Shown: piece by piece, positions 55,884-64,000 of the stretch
Numbering within the stretch: position 1 is the first letter of the stretch
How the letters are laid out: the number at the start of each line of letters is the position of its first letter
Assembly: GCA_913060665.1 (NCBI GenBank)
Contig: CAJXUY010000006.1
Location: 1-64,000 of the forward strand
DNA length: 64,000 bases
Reading direction: 5' to 3'
DNA from: an uncultured Oleiphilaceae bacterium
Lineage (GTDB): Bacteria > Pseudomonadota > Gammaproteobacteria > Pseudomonadales > Oleiphilaceae
Made by a program: the position numbers and the translations under genes
The notes under the pieces: generated by a model
What the model was told of the DNA's origin: nothing
Seen by the model: only the letters and a program-made list of their open reading frames with translations
Database searches by the model: none

Positions 55884-56449
55884 TCATTGAACATAAAAAA
55901 AATTCACAACTGAATACAGGCTTCACACTCATAGAGTTAGTCGTTGTGGTTGGAATCATCTCCATTTTAGGACTCTTTGCACTATCTAAGTATGCAGATT
56001 TAAAGGAGGAAGCAGAATTAAGTTCAGCTGAATACATTGCTACCTCCCTAAGAACAGGTGCAGAAACCGTTAAGTTGGTCTTTAGAACGGCAGGTCATAC
56101 TGTACGTGTGCAAAACCTTGCGGGTTACGGTGATGGTACCATTGATACCAATAATCTGGGTTACCCCATCGGTACAACCAAAGGCAACGGCAACGAAAAT
56201 ATCGGTGTTGGCAATGCTGGTTGTGTTGGGGTATGGGAGGGAGTACTTGATGCGCCGCCTACGGTTGCTACCAGTAATGGCTCTGACTACCGTTCCTACC
56301 GACATACAAGTAACAAAATCTGCAGTTATGTTTATCATGCAGGCGGTGATACGGGTAACCGAAACACCGGCCAACTAGTCATACGTTATGACTCAAGAGA
56401 TGGAAGCGTTGATGTGTGTGGTCGCCGGTCTGATATTCCTAATTGTTAG
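55856..56449 (+). CDS. Type IV pilin-like prepilin protein
   Basis: This protein has a prepilin peptidase site GFTLIELVVVVGI near residue 22, followed by one hydrophobic helix and a small globular domain with four Cys. The Cys near the end suggest a disulfide-closed loop as in pilins and MSHA/T2SS pseudopilins. The start is unclear. TTG 55856 lies within the kinase gene and gives a 21-residue leader. The good ribosome site AGAGGA (55872-55877) points instead at ATT 55886, a rare start codon. No assembly genes are adjacent. It may be a minor pilin or pseudopilin working with machinery elsewhere. Confidence 0.7.
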   Translation: MYKASKRILIIEHKKNSQLNTGFTLIELVVVVGIISILGLFALSKYADLKEEAELSSAEYIATSLRTGAETVKLVFRTAGHTVRVQNLAGYGDGTIDTNNLGYPIGTTKGNGNENIGVGNAGCVGVWEGVLDAPPTVATSNGSDYRSYRHTSNKICSYVYHAGGDTGNRNTGQLVIRYDSRDGSVDVCGRRSDIPNC

Positions 56450-56465
56450 TATGTAATACTCATCA

Positions 56466-57230
56466 TTACAGATCAATCGCCAACCCGTCATACGCAACCG
56501 AAACCCCGAACGGCAATTCATGGCTCAATAACCACTCATCCATCTCATGACTGATATGTGTTAGCCAAGTATGGCGTGGGTTTAACTGAGAAATAATAAG
56601 CTCAACCATTCGCCAATCGTTGTGGTTTAAAGCCTTCTCAACTTCATTGTCTTGATTCTGCGGTGGGTGAGTGCAATCAATAATCAAAATATCGACATTC
56701 CATTCCGCTAAAAATTCCCGGCTATCATCTGGAAGTCCGACCGTATCGGTCAAATAAGCAAACTTTCTTCCCTCCTGCTCCACACAGTAACCAAGACAAG
56801 GTTTTGAGTGGTTAAGAGGGATTGGAGTAATATTGAGGCTACCGAAAGAGAACATGCTAAATGCTACAAGGGGAGGCTTAAAGTCAAGTATTCCAGGGTG
56901 TTTAAAGAGATCATCACAGCCATTCTTGTCGTTAGGCCCCCACACAGGAATCGAAGTATTAACACCCCACCGAAGATGAAAAAGACCGGCCACATGATCC
57001 ATATGATAATGAGTGAGCAAGATCCCATCTAACGTATTCGGTGGAAAGCACTCTGCGAGATCAGTCTGCCCGGCATCGAACAGTAATCTAACCTCCTCGG
57101 TTTCAAGCAACAAACTACAGGGCCCCCGCCGTTTGGTTTTATCCACTCTGGCTAAGTAACAACTTTGGCACTCACACCCATACACCGGCACTTGCCGAGC
57201 ATCTCCCGTACCCTGAAATTTAAACTTCAT
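56466..57230 (-). CDS. phnP: Cyclic ribose-phosphate phosphodiesterase PhnP
   Basis: PhnP opens the 1,2-cyclic phosphate released by C-P lyase. It is a metallo-beta-lactamase-fold enzyme of 254 residues. The metal motif HYHMDH is at 74-79, and a Cys cluster GCECQSC near 18-24 matches the structural zinc site of E. coli PhnP. ATG 57230 overlaps the phnN stop (ATGA) and has AAAGG 6 bases ahead. The open TTG at 57236 is less likely. It is the last gene of the phn operon and converges with the pilin gene 17 bases away. Confidence 0.92.
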   Translation of the reverse strand: MKFKFQGTGDARQVPVYGCECQSCYLARVDKTKRRGPCSLLLETEEVRLLFDAGQTDLAECFPPNTLDGILLTHYHMDHVAGLFHLRWGVNTSIPVWGPNDKNGCDDLFKHPGILDFKPPLVAFSMFSFGSLNITPIPLNHSKPCLGYCVEQEGRKFAYLTDTVGLPDDSREFLAEWNVDILIIDCTHPPQNQDNEVEKALNHNDWRMVELIISQLNPRHTWLTHISHEMDEWLLSHELPFGVSVAYDGLAIDL

Positions 57231-57841
57231 CGGCAACCTTTCACGTTATATCGCAGGTCATCAGTACACTCTCGATTCATAACCTCAAAAAACGCATCAA
57301 CCGCTGACGACAACGAGCCATTGTTATCAATCGTTCTTACTTCCGGCCCCAATTCACTATTCAATCTTTTAGCTCTATCTATGCGCTGTTCAATCTCTTC
57401 ACTAGACTCACGACCCCGTTTGATTAACCGCTTTCTTAGGTCTTCGGGGTCAACATGGATATGAACCGGCACAACAACATCCGAGTATTTTTTCATCACG
57501 TCCGGTAAATAACCTCTGGAACCATTGAGGATAACGTTAATACCACTCGCTAACCAGTTATCTATCTCGACGCCAACGCCATATGAAAAACCATTGGCGT
57601 TCCAATACATCGAAAACGCGTGGCTCTCTACTCGCTGATTAAACTCATCACTATTTAACCAGACATGATTTTCACCCCGAAGCTCGGGTCGCCGGGTAAT
57701 ATAACGGTGAGCAATAAAACAACGCATATCACGATAGTCGCCATCGCTAGAAAGCCGCTTTCGACACCCTGACAAGATTGAGTCCTTACCCGAACCCGAT
57801 GCGCCCATCAAATAAAATAGTCTTCCATGCTGATTCATCAT
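57227..57841 (-). CDS. phnN: Ribose 1,5-bisphosphate phosphokinase PhnN
   Basis: PhnN makes PRPP from ribose 1,5-bisphosphate at the end of the phosphonate pathway. It has 204 residues with a guanylate-kinase-like fold. The P-loop GASGSGKDS is near residues 13-21, YITRRPELRGENHVWL is near 50, and DPEDLRKRLIKRGRES is near 132. Two ATGs are adjacent (57841, 57838). It follows phnM after 56 bases. Confidence 0.9.
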   Translation of the reverse strand: MMNQHGRLFYLMGASGSGKDSILSGCRKRLSSDGDYRDMRCFIAHRYITRRPELRGENHVWLNSDEFNQRVESHAFSMYWNANGFSYGVGVEIDNWLASGINVILNGSRGYLPDVMKKYSDVVVPVHIHVDPEDLRKRLIKRGRESSEEIEQRIDRAKRLNSELGPEVRTIDNNGSLSSAVDAFFEVMNRECTDDLRYNVKGCR

Positions 57842-57897
57842 GACGTTAACCTTGTCTCTTCAACTTATCGTTATTATTAGGCGTTTGTCCGTCGGCA

Positions 57898-59043
57898 CTA
57901 ATAAACCCGATGTCCTTGATTCCATACATGCCTAATCAAAGGGTGCTCACCTTCCGACTTAACCCACACCAGGTCGGCGCGTTTACCCACTTCAATCGCA
58001 CCTCTATCATCTAAACCTGCAGATTTTGCCGGCGTATCAGTGACTGTTTTAATGGCTTTAGGCAAGTCATAATCATTTTCAAGCTTCGCCAACTTGAATG
58101 CTGCATCCATCATACTGGCCGGATAATAGTCAGATGAAAGTATATCCAATACACCCTTCTCAGCGAGCTCTTTTGCCGCGACATTACCAGAGTGAGAGCC
58201 GCCTCGCACAATATTGGGTGCACCCATCAATACACTTAGACCATTCTGATGAGATGCTTTAGCTGCTTCAACCGTGGTAGGAAATTCAGCTACGGTCATT
58301 CGGTTTTCACGTGCTTCATCAGCATGATCAATGGTTGCATCATCATGACTCGCTAATGGAATATTATTTAAGTGGCAGCGGTTGACGATACTGTGGCGGG
58401 AAGACGCGCTGTACTTTGCGCTCGCCTCCTTTTGCTTACGAATAAACTCCGCCAACTGATCATCACTGAAACCGTACTTCCCTTGGTAGTACTCTCGATA
58501 CTTCTCTTCTTTCACAAACTGGCGCTGACCGGGTGAATGGTCCATCACCGAAACCAAATGAACCATGGGGTGATCAATCAATGGTTCAAATAGCTCCAAT
58601 ACACCGGCATAACTAACCTCACAACGCAGGTGCAGGTAGTGATTAGCTCGGTGAACGTTATCATCTTCCGCTGATTGTAATGCCCCGATCATATCTTCAA
58701 GATTCTTAAGACGGCTACTACCATGAACCACATCCCCTAGCGACAAGGCATCAAACACAGTGGTAATCCCGGACGCTACTATTTGCGCATCGTGGGTCAC
58801 AACCGCGGACCTAGAAGGCCACGTAACACCAGGTCGAGGGGTAAAGTATTTCTCTAAATTGTCGGTATGTAGTTCGACCAAACCCGGTACTAGATAGTCG
58901 CCCTCGCAATCAATTGCGCCTTTCACCTGACTCGCAGACTGAGACAGCTCTTCAATCATTCCATCTTCACTCACCACCACAGTCCCCTTAAAGGTTTCAG
59001 TCGGGGTCACCACGCAAGCATTGGTTAATATCATATTATTCAT
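57898..59043 (-). CDS. phnM: Alpha-D-ribose 1-methylphosphonate 5-triphosphate diphosphatase PhnM
   Basis: PhnM removes diphosphate from the triphosphate intermediate before C-P lyase acts. It is an amidohydrolase-fold protein of 381 residues. LVPGLVELHTDNLEK near 52 supplies the first metal His and Asp, and HDDATIDHADEA near 230 supplies later ligands. ATG 59043 is chosen; the frame is open to 59070, but those codons lie over the phnL end and lack homology. It starts just after phnL, with an 8-base gap to that stop codon. Confidence 0.92.
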   Translation of the reverse strand: MNNMILTNACVVTPTETFKGTVVVSEDGMIEELSQSASQVKGAIDCEGDYLVPGLVELHTDNLEKYFTPRPGVTWPSRSAVVTHDAQIVASGITTVFDALSLGDVVHGSSRLKNLEDMIGALQSAEDDNVHRANHYLHLRCEVSYAGVLELFEPLIDHPMVHLVSVMDHSPGQRQFVKEEKYREYYQGKYGFSDDQLAEFIRKQKEASAKYSASSRHSIVNRCHLNNIPLASHDDATIDHADEARENRMTVAEFPTTVEAAKASHQNGLSVLMGAPNIVRGGSHSGNVAAKELAEKGVLDILSSDYYPASMMDAAFKLAKLENDYDLPKAIKTVTDTPAKSAGLDDRGAIEVGKRADLVWVKSEGEHPLIRHVWNQGHRVY

Positions 59044-59050
59044 AGCCACG

Positions 59051-59749
59051 TTACTCTGTTTCTGTTCCATTGGTTAGGTCGATCAGTCGGTCTGCAACCT
59101 TTGAACGTACCTCTTCGTCATGAAAAATACCGACTAGTGCGGTACCACGGCCTTTTGCTTCACAAATCATTTCAACCACTACATCTCTATTGTGGTTGTC
59201 TAATGACGCAGTGGGTTCATCCAATAGCAATATCGGGTAGTCAGAAATAAACCCTCGTGCAATATTCACCCGCTGCTGTTCCCCACCTGAGAACGTAGAA
59301 GGCGCGAGTGACCAAAGCCGTTCAGGCACATTAAGTCGTTCCAATAGGCCCGTAGCACGCTCCTCTGCTTCATCTCGCTCGGCGCCTTTCATTCGCAAAG
59401 GCTCCATCACCACATCCAAGGTGCTCACTCTCGGGATCACCCTTAGAAACTGGCTAACATACCCAATCGTATGCTCTCTCAACCGCATGACCTGTCGGGG
59501 CTCTGCATCGGCAATATCAATTGTTTCATGACCGTTATGCACCCAAATCGAACCCTTCTGTGGCTTGTAGTTAGCATACAACGACCTCATCAAGGTGCTT
59601 TTTCCACTACCGGATGTACCATGTAACGCCACACATTCACCGCTGCTGACGTTAAAACTCACATTGTCCAACACCGTAAAACTAATACCGCCTTGGTTGT
59701 GCAATGTGAATTGCTTAGATAGATTCTGTACATCAATCATTACAGTCAT
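59051..59749 (-). CDS. phnL: C-P lyase system ATP-binding protein PhnL
   Basis: This ABC-type ATPase associates with the C-P lyase core rather than with a permease. It has 232 residues. Walker [10 protein letters not shown], signature [14 protein letters not shown] and Walker [12 protein letters not shown] are intact. The start is ATG 59749, with GGAG 8 bases before; a GTG at 59758 and an ATG at 59740 are alternatives. The 20-base gap to phnK is small, so co-transcription is certain in practice. Confidence 0.92.
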   Translation of the reverse strand: MTVMIDVQNLSKQFTLHNQGGISFTVLDNVSFNVSSGECVALHGTSGSGKSTLMRSLYANYKPQKGSIWVHNGHETIDIADAEPRQVMRLREHTIGYVSQFLRVIPRVSTLDVVMEPLRMKGAERDEAEERATGLLERLNVPERLWSLAPSTFSGGEQQRVNIARGFISDYPILLLDEPTASLDNHNRDVVVEMICEAKGRGTALVGIFHDEEVRSKVADRLIDLTNGTETE

Positions 59750-59769
59750 GTGAATCACTCCACCATTCG

Positions 59770-60600
59770 TTAAGGGGTTAGCACTGATGAGACCAGTAGT
59801 TGTGTATAAGGATGCTGAGGGTCATCCAGTATTTGATCGGTAAGGCCCTGCTCAACCACTTTTCCTCGCCTCATCACCATTAACCTATCTGCTAATAAAC
59901 GGGCAACGGCTAAATCATGGGTCACAATAATCACTGATAGCTGTAGCTCCATGACAAGATTACGCAGCAAGTCCAATAGTCTCGCCTGCACGGAAACATC
60001 AAGACCTCCCGTAGGCTCATCCATAAAAATTAACCGTGGGTTGGTAACTAGATTTCGGGCTATTTGTAACCGTTGTTGCATGCCACCTGAAAACGTTCTT
60101 GGCTGATCATCAATACGATTTTCATCTATTTCTACCGCCTTTAACCATTCCAGTCCAACCTTGCGAATATCGCCGTAGTGACGATTTCCCACCGCCATTA
60201 AACGCTCACCAATATTAGCACCTGCACTCACATTCATACGCAAACCATCTCTTGGGTGCTGATGCACAACCCCCCAATCGCTCCTGAGTAATTGCCTTCT
60301 TCGCGACTCAGTCATCTCATAAATATCAGCAACGGCCCCCTCTTTTTGGTGGTATAGAATGCTCCCTCTATCGGGTTGAAGACGGGCCGATAGTGTTTCT
60401 AATAAGGTCGTTTTACCTGACCCCGACTCCCCTACAATACCCAGCACCTCACCCGGATAAAGGTTAAAATTCACATCCATACACCCTTTACCAGGTGCAT
60501 AAAGTTTGGTTAGACCGTCAACCGTTAATAATGGTTGTTCAGCTTGCATGGAACTATCTCGGTTGGCGGCTTGAACAGCATCCATCATGGCATTATTCAC
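59770..60600 (-). CDS. phnK: C-P lyase system ATP-binding protein PhnK
   Basis: This is the ABC ATPase that docks on the PhnGHIJ core. It has 276 residues, with Walker [10 protein letters not shown] near 58, signature [15 protein letters not shown] near 160 and Walker [12 protein letters not shown] near 180. The start is GTG 60600, with GGAG 7 bases ahead, overlapping the phnJ end by 8 bases. This gives about 24 residues before the usual [16 protein letters not shown] start, so ATG 60588 or 60549 cannot be excluded. Confidence 0.92.
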   Translation of the reverse strand: MNNAMMDAVQAANRDSSMQAEQPLLTVDGLTKLYAPGKGCMDVNFNLYPGEVLGIVGESGSGKTTLLETLSARLQPDRGSILYHQKEGAVADIYEMTESRRRQLLRSDWGVVHQHPRDGLRMNVSAGANIGERLMAVGNRHYGDIRKVGLEWLKAVEIDENRIDDQPRTFSGGMQQRLQIARNLVTNPRLIFMDEPTGGLDVSVQARLLDLLRNLVMELQLSVIIVTHDLAVARLLADRLMVMRRGKVVEQGLTDQILDDPQHPYTQLLVSSVLTP

Positions 60601-61510
60601 AGGTCATCTCCGGTGTTTTGGTTTGTTCGAGAGCTACTGTTTTTTTAATACCCGCTGATTCGTTGGAAACCATATCTTCTGAGCGGGAATGACAGTAGTC
60701 GGTATCTGAGCAAACATAAACGCGGCCGCCTTGATCATCGGTTATCACTTCATCTAGAAAGCTATTGTCACAGCCACAAATATCACACTGCTCATCCCAT
60801 TGCTGAATTTCAAATGGGTAATCTTCAAAGTCTAAGCTCTCAACACGGGTATAAGGTGGGACTGCATATAGCCGCTTTTCGCGGCCTGCGCCAAATATCT
60901 GCAGTGCAGGCGATTCACTTAACTTAGGGTTATCAAATTTAGGAATGGGTGAAGGATCCATCACATAATGGCCGTTAACTTTTACCGGATATGCATAAGT
61001 AGTGGCAATATGACCATAGCGCGCAATATCTTCATATAGTTTCACATGCATCACGCCATATTCCTGCAGAGCATGCATTTTTCGGGTTTCAGTTTCACTC
61101 GGTTCAATAAAACGCAACGGATCAGGAATCGGCACTTGATATACGATAGTTTGACCTTCTTTCAATGCCACTTCTGGTACACGATGACGGGTTTGAATCA
61201 GCGTTGCCTCGGTTGTTTTTTCGGTGGTTCCAACCCCTGTAGTTTTAACAAAGAAACGGCGAATACTCACCGCATTGGTAGTGTCATCAGCCCCTTGGTC
61301 AATCACCTTTAAGGTATCGTCATCACCAATTACCGCCGCAGTCAACTGTATACCACCCGTACCCCAACCATAAGGCAGTGGCATTTCACGCCCCCCAAAA
61401 GGAACCTGATAACCTGGGATCGCAATGGCTTTAAGAAGACCTCGCCTGATCATCCGTTTGGTTTGCTCATCAAGATAAGCAAAGTTATAGCCCTGCACTC
61501 GTTCACTCAT
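60593..61510 (-). CDS. phnJ: C-P lyase radical enzyme PhnJ
   Basis: PhnJ is the radical-SAM-type enzyme that breaks the carbon-phosphorus bond. It has 305 residues. Cys242, Cys245 and Cys267 should hold the 4Fe-4S cluster, and Cys273 in CSDTDYC matches the catalytic thiyl Cys of the E. coli enzyme. GYNFAYLDEQTKRMIRR at the start and PYGWGTGGIQLTAA near 46 are hallmarks. It overlaps phnI by 4 bases and phnK by 8. Confidence 0.95.
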   Translation of the reverse strand: MSERVQGYNFAYLDEQTKRMIRRGLLKAIAIPGYQVPFGGREMPLPYGWGTGGIQLTAAVIGDDDTLKVIDQGADDTTNAVSIRRFFVKTTGVGTTEKTTEATLIQTRHRVPEVALKEGQTIVYQVPIPDPLRFIEPSETETRKMHALQEYGVMHVKLYEDIARYGHIATTYAYPVKVNGHYVMDPSPIPKFDNPKLSESPALQIFGAGREKRLYAVPPYTRVESLDFEDYPFEIQQWDEQCDICGCDNSFLDEVITDDQGGRVYVCSDTDYCHSRSEDMVSNESAGIKKTVALEQTKTPEMTCE

Positions 61511-62637
61511 GATGCGGTCTCCCTAGTAGTCGTAAACTCCTTACGAAGACGTCGCAGCAGTTCAAGTTCAGATTGAAAATCAACGTAATGGGGCAGCTTA
61601 AGGTGAGAGACAAATCCGTTGGCTTCAACATTGTCACAATGTGATAACACAAACTCCTCATCTTGGGCTGCTGAAACCTGCTCCTCCCCTAGCTCTTTTG
61701 CTCGAAGGGCTCGATCAACCAGTGCCATCGACATAGCCTTTCGTTCACACTGGCCAAACCCTAGGCCGTAACCTCTTGTAAAACGTGGTGCTTCTGTTTT
61801 TGTGCCACTGAACTGGTTGATCATTTCACATTCAGTCACTTCAATATCGCCCACTTCAACCGCAAACCCTAGTTCTTCAGGCACGATCTCTACCCCAACA
61901 TCACCTATTCGAATCTCGCCAGCGAACGGGTGATTTCGACCATAACCACGCTGGGTGGAATAACCTAGCGCCAATAAAAAACCCTCGTCACCGCGGGCCA
62001 GTGACTGAAGTCGGGTAGATCGATCTGCAGGAAACGTTAATGGCTCACGCGTAATGTCACTAGCCGGTCCTGAGTCGCTTAACGATGAACCTGTAGCATT
62101 AACTGCAGCCGACTCTATCAAGCCTTCATGGTTCAACAGATCAAGAACACGAGGACAAGACTCAACAGCTTCATCGTACTGATCCGCAGCCCCATCGTTC
62201 ATAGGTCCACCTTGGTTAGTGGTTTGCTCTTCGGCTAATAATTTAAAGTCCAATAAGCGGTGGGTATAGTCGTAGGTCGGCCCTAGCACCTGCCCACCCG
62301 GCAAATCTTTATAGGTCGCGGATATTCGACGAGCTATCAACATTTGTTCCGTCTCAACCGGTACTGACTCGCCTAATCTCGGTAGGGTCGTTCGATATGC
62401 TCGCAGCAAAAATATCGCTTCAACCAAATCGCCACTTGCTTGTTTAATCGCCAGTGCCGCTAACTGAGGGTCATAAAGGGAGCCTTCTGTCATAACTCTG
62501 GCAACCGCAAGTTTAAGCTGCTGCATAATCTGCTGAACGGACAACTCGGTAACACCACGATCGCCTCGGCGCTGTTCTGCTAATAGTTGATGGGCATTAT
62601 CAATTGCTTTTTCGCCCCCTTTTACGGCTACATACAT
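61507..62637 (-). CDS. phnI: C-P lyase core subunit PhnI
   Basis: PhnI, with PhnG, PhnH and PhnL, attaches the phosphonate to the ribose of ATP. It has 376 residues. MYVAVKGGEKAIDNAHQLL at the start, GYSTQRGYGRNHPFAGEIRIGDV near 230 and FTRGYGLGFGQCERKAMSMALVDRAL near 290-315 are family landmarks. It overlaps phnH by 10 bases and phnJ by 4. Confidence 0.95.
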   Translation of the reverse strand: MYVAVKGGEKAIDNAHQLLAEQRRGDRGVTELSVQQIMQQLKLAVARVMTEGSLYDPQLAALAIKQASGDLVEAIFLLRAYRTTLPRLGESVPVETEQMLIARRISATYKDLPGGQVLGPTYDYTHRLLDFKLLAEEQTTNQGGPMNDGAADQYDEAVESCPRVLDLLNHEGLIESAAVNATGSSLSDSGPASDITREPLTFPADRSTRLQSLARGDEGFLLALGYSTQRGYGRNHPFAGEIRIGDVGVEIVPEELGFAVEVGDIEVTECEMINQFSGTKTEAPRFTRGYGLGFGQCERKAMSMALVDRALRAKELGEEQVSAAQDEEFVLSHCDNVEANGFVSHLKLPHYVDFQSELELLRRLRKEFTTTRETAS

Positions 62638-63287
62638 GGTGACGCCTCCTCATTCGAAACATCCTTAACATCCAATTGACTCACCTGAGTCGTTCGAGGC
62701 AACGCCATCAACTGGTTTCCGCAGGTAAACATGAAGTCATACCCCATAGGAAAGTGTTGCTGGTTACGCTGCAGTAGCTCAATGTGCTGTTGCTGAATAC
62801 CGGCAATGTCAACGCTACGGGAGCCGTTGATACCAGGGCCACTCAATCTTATACCCCCCTGTTCTGCAAGGCCGTCCGTTTCAATAATCAGTGTTGGAAA
62901 TCGGTCTGGGTATTCTTCTGTTCCGCGTTTAAAACTGTCTAATTGTTGCCACTCCGACAGTTGCATAAAAACAAAGTCAGCCTCTAAGGGAGAGGCTGTC
63001 AATCGACTACCACAGTAGAATCGCAAGTTATCAATAAAAGTAGGGCTTGATAGCTGAGGCGACACCCACACTGAAATATCTTGGTCAACCAAGGTCAACG
63101 CCAAACTAAACGTTGCTGAAGAGATATTTACAGAGGTCTTAAGCGGGGCAAGTGTGACTAAATAACCCGGCTCAGACATCGCCTTCATGGCTTTTTTGAA
63201 ACAACGCTGAGACTCTATCACCTCATTCTGAAACCCATTCCATAAACGTTCAGTTTGAATGGATGAATGGTTCATTGGTGCCTGCAT
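62628..63287 (-). CDS. phnH: C-P lyase core subunit PhnH
   Basis: This is a PLP-transferase-like fold subunit without PLP that forms the PhnGHIJ core. It has 219 residues. RCFKKAMKAMSEPG near 28-41, the GTEEYPDRFPTLI segment near 140 and LSGPGINGSRSVDIAG near 163 are typical. GGAGAG lies 6 bases before ATG 63287. It follows phnG by 2 bases. Confidence 0.92.
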   Translation of the reverse strand: MQAPMNHSSIQTERLWNGFQNEVIESQRCFKKAMKAMSEPGYLVTLAPLKTSVNISSATFSLALTLVDQDISVWVSPQLSSPTFIDNLRFYCGSRLTASPLEADFVFMQLSEWQQLDSFKRGTEEYPDRFPTLIIETDGLAEQGGIRLSGPGINGSRSVDIAGIQQQHIELLQRNQQHFPMGYDFMFTCGNQLMALPRTTQVSQLDVKDVSNEEASPCM

Positions 63288-63289
63288 AG

Positions 63290-63787
63290 TTACTCTCCTC
63301 TCACCATGGTAAAGAAATCAACTTTGGTTGAAGCTGCAGCCTTTGAGCGTTTAGCCCGCGCCGCTTGCCAAGTGTCATGCAGAGGGTTAAGCCAACCTTC
63401 TAGAAGTTGAGCATGCTGCGTTGGATTGTGCTGTTCTGAGTCTTGCAATAATGCATCAAATGAAGCTGCCAACTCTGCATGACGTTTACTCCGCCCCTGC
63501 ACATAACCGAACCCTGACGTGCCGTTTTCAAGCGCTACAACACAACGGGTCATCGTCATTTCACCTAGATTAAACGCCGTACCGCTGCCACCCGCACGAC
63601 TACGCACCATCATTAACCCTATTTCCGGCGCTCGAATAAAGCGCGTTTTAGGCTGAGACTCCATCGCATTCCAGCGGCTTTCAAGCTCATTAACCGGGGC
63701 TCTGGATAAAACACTCATCCAATGTTGACGTGGCGTTTTGCCGACGCCTGGAGTGATACCCGCCTGCTTATTAACATCTCGTGTCAT
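63290..63787 (-). CDS. phnG: C-P lyase core subunit PhnG
   Basis: This is a 165-residue core subunit. RQHWMSVLSRAPVNELESRW at about 20-40, APEIGLMMVRSRAGGSGTAFNLGEMTMTRC near 54-83 and GYVQGRSKRHAELAA near 98-112 are family motifs. It follows phnF by 25 bases and is the first enzymatic gene of the operon. Confidence 0.92.
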   Translation of the reverse strand: MTRDVNKQAGITPGVGKTPRQHWMSVLSRAPVNELESRWNAMESQPKTRFIRAPEIGLMMVRSRAGGSGTAFNLGEMTMTRCVVALENGTSGFGYVQGRSKRHAELAASFDALLQDSEQHNPTQHAQLLEGWLNPLHDTWQAARAKRSKAAASTKVDFFTMVRGE

Positions 63788-63812
63788 TTCAAATGTCCCA
63801 ACGGCTACGCCA

Positions 63813-64000
63813 TTATTCTTCGGGGTTAATTTTCATTTCAAAAACATCAGACCGGCTTCTAGAAACCGAATATTCAATAATCTCATCACTTTCTTTTAGC
63901 CTATTGTTGGAGCGAACAATAATCAGCGGCAAACTGCGCGAACACTGCAGCTTAGAGGCTTCAGCTCTGGTAGGAAGACTGGCTCCAATGAGGCATTGGT
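63813..64000 (-). CDS. phnF: Phosphonate regulator PhnF, partial (C-terminal end)
   Basis: The window edge cuts this gene. The last 62 codons read LPTRAEASKLQCSRSLPLII, VRSNNRLKESDEIIEYSVS, RSRSDVFEMKINPEE and then TAA. This is the end of a UTRA ligand-binding domain of a GntR-family regulator. Its place directly before phnG matches PhnF, which controls phn expression in many proteobacteria. The DNA-binding domain lies outside the window. Confidence 0.85.
   Translation of the reverse strand, partial: QCLIGASLPTRAEASKLQCSRSLPLIIVRSNNRLKESDEIIEYSVSRSRSDVFEMKINPEE

Noticed and set aside
1-64000. CRISPR array, tRNA, rRNA, prophage or complete insertion sequence
   Set aside because: I looked for short regular spaced repeats, cloverleaf-like sequences and transposase or phage genes and found none; only the REP-like repeats and the twin elements recur.

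Overview
The window looks like a chromosomal segment of a marine or halophilic gammaproteobacterium. I judge G+C by eye to be in the mid-40s percent. The evidence is the mix of genes: an FklB-type isomerase, a DUF2970 protein, a periplasmic cis/trans fatty-acid isomerase, a six-gene Mrp antiporter with fused A and B subunits, an NhaD antiporter, a NaChBac-type channel, and a C-P lyase operon in the gammaproteobacterial order. I cannot name the genus. I saw no rRNA, tRNA, CRISPR array, prophage or intact insertion sequence.

Layout. Positions 1-3350 hold palindromic REP-like repeats, fklB, a PhzF-family protein, a membrane-anchored bacteriohemerythrin and a DUF2970 protein. Positions 3868-9787 are the mnh (mrp) operon behind a good sigma-70 promoter. 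Positions 9793-13958 hold small unknown genes, a periplasmic phosphate-binding-like protein with a porin, and a divergent chemoreceptor. Positions 14525-22020 (minus) are a complete-looking V/A-type ATPase operon in the order B-D-I-K-E-DUF2764-A. Its c-ring subunit keeps sodium-site residues, and a decayed yfcC fragment lies just behind it.

Positions 22222-28814 hold a 2OG-Fe(II) oxygenase-like protein, a metallo-beta-lactamase-fold protein flanked by two copies of a promoter-plus-terminator element (candidate twin small RNAs), an M19-like lipoprotein, a GNAT protein and nhaD. Positions 28877-32947 are a thiamine locus, with thiBPQ (minus) divergent from a ThiK-like kinase. A REP-like repeat supplies the thiQ stop codon, and a THI-box-like sequence lies before thiB.

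Positions 32993-44787 hold a paraoxonase-like protein, a broken ORF, an M50 protease, a solute:sodium symporter, binding proteins, a J-domain protein, an ABC exporter, cbiB-cobD and a glutaredoxin. Positions 45012-56449 hold a voltage-gated channel with an unusually acidic filter, amiE-amiB, a broken carboxymuconolactone-decarboxylase gene, cti, a Yip1 protein, a phytase-like esterase, and a MASE2-GAF hybrid kinase overlapping a pilin-like gene. Positions 56466-64000 (minus) are phnFGHIJKLMNP, with phnF cut by the window edge.

A common theme is sodium and ion energetics: Mrp, NhaD, a predicted sodium V-ATPase, an SSS symporter and a voltage-gated channel in one 64-kb stretch. The rest is nutrient scavenging (thiamine, cobinamide, phosphonate, amides). 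The most interesting unexplained items are the twin RNA-like elements around 23.0 and 24.4 kb, the circularly permuted V-ATPase operon, the channel filter, and the repeat family that trims thiQ.
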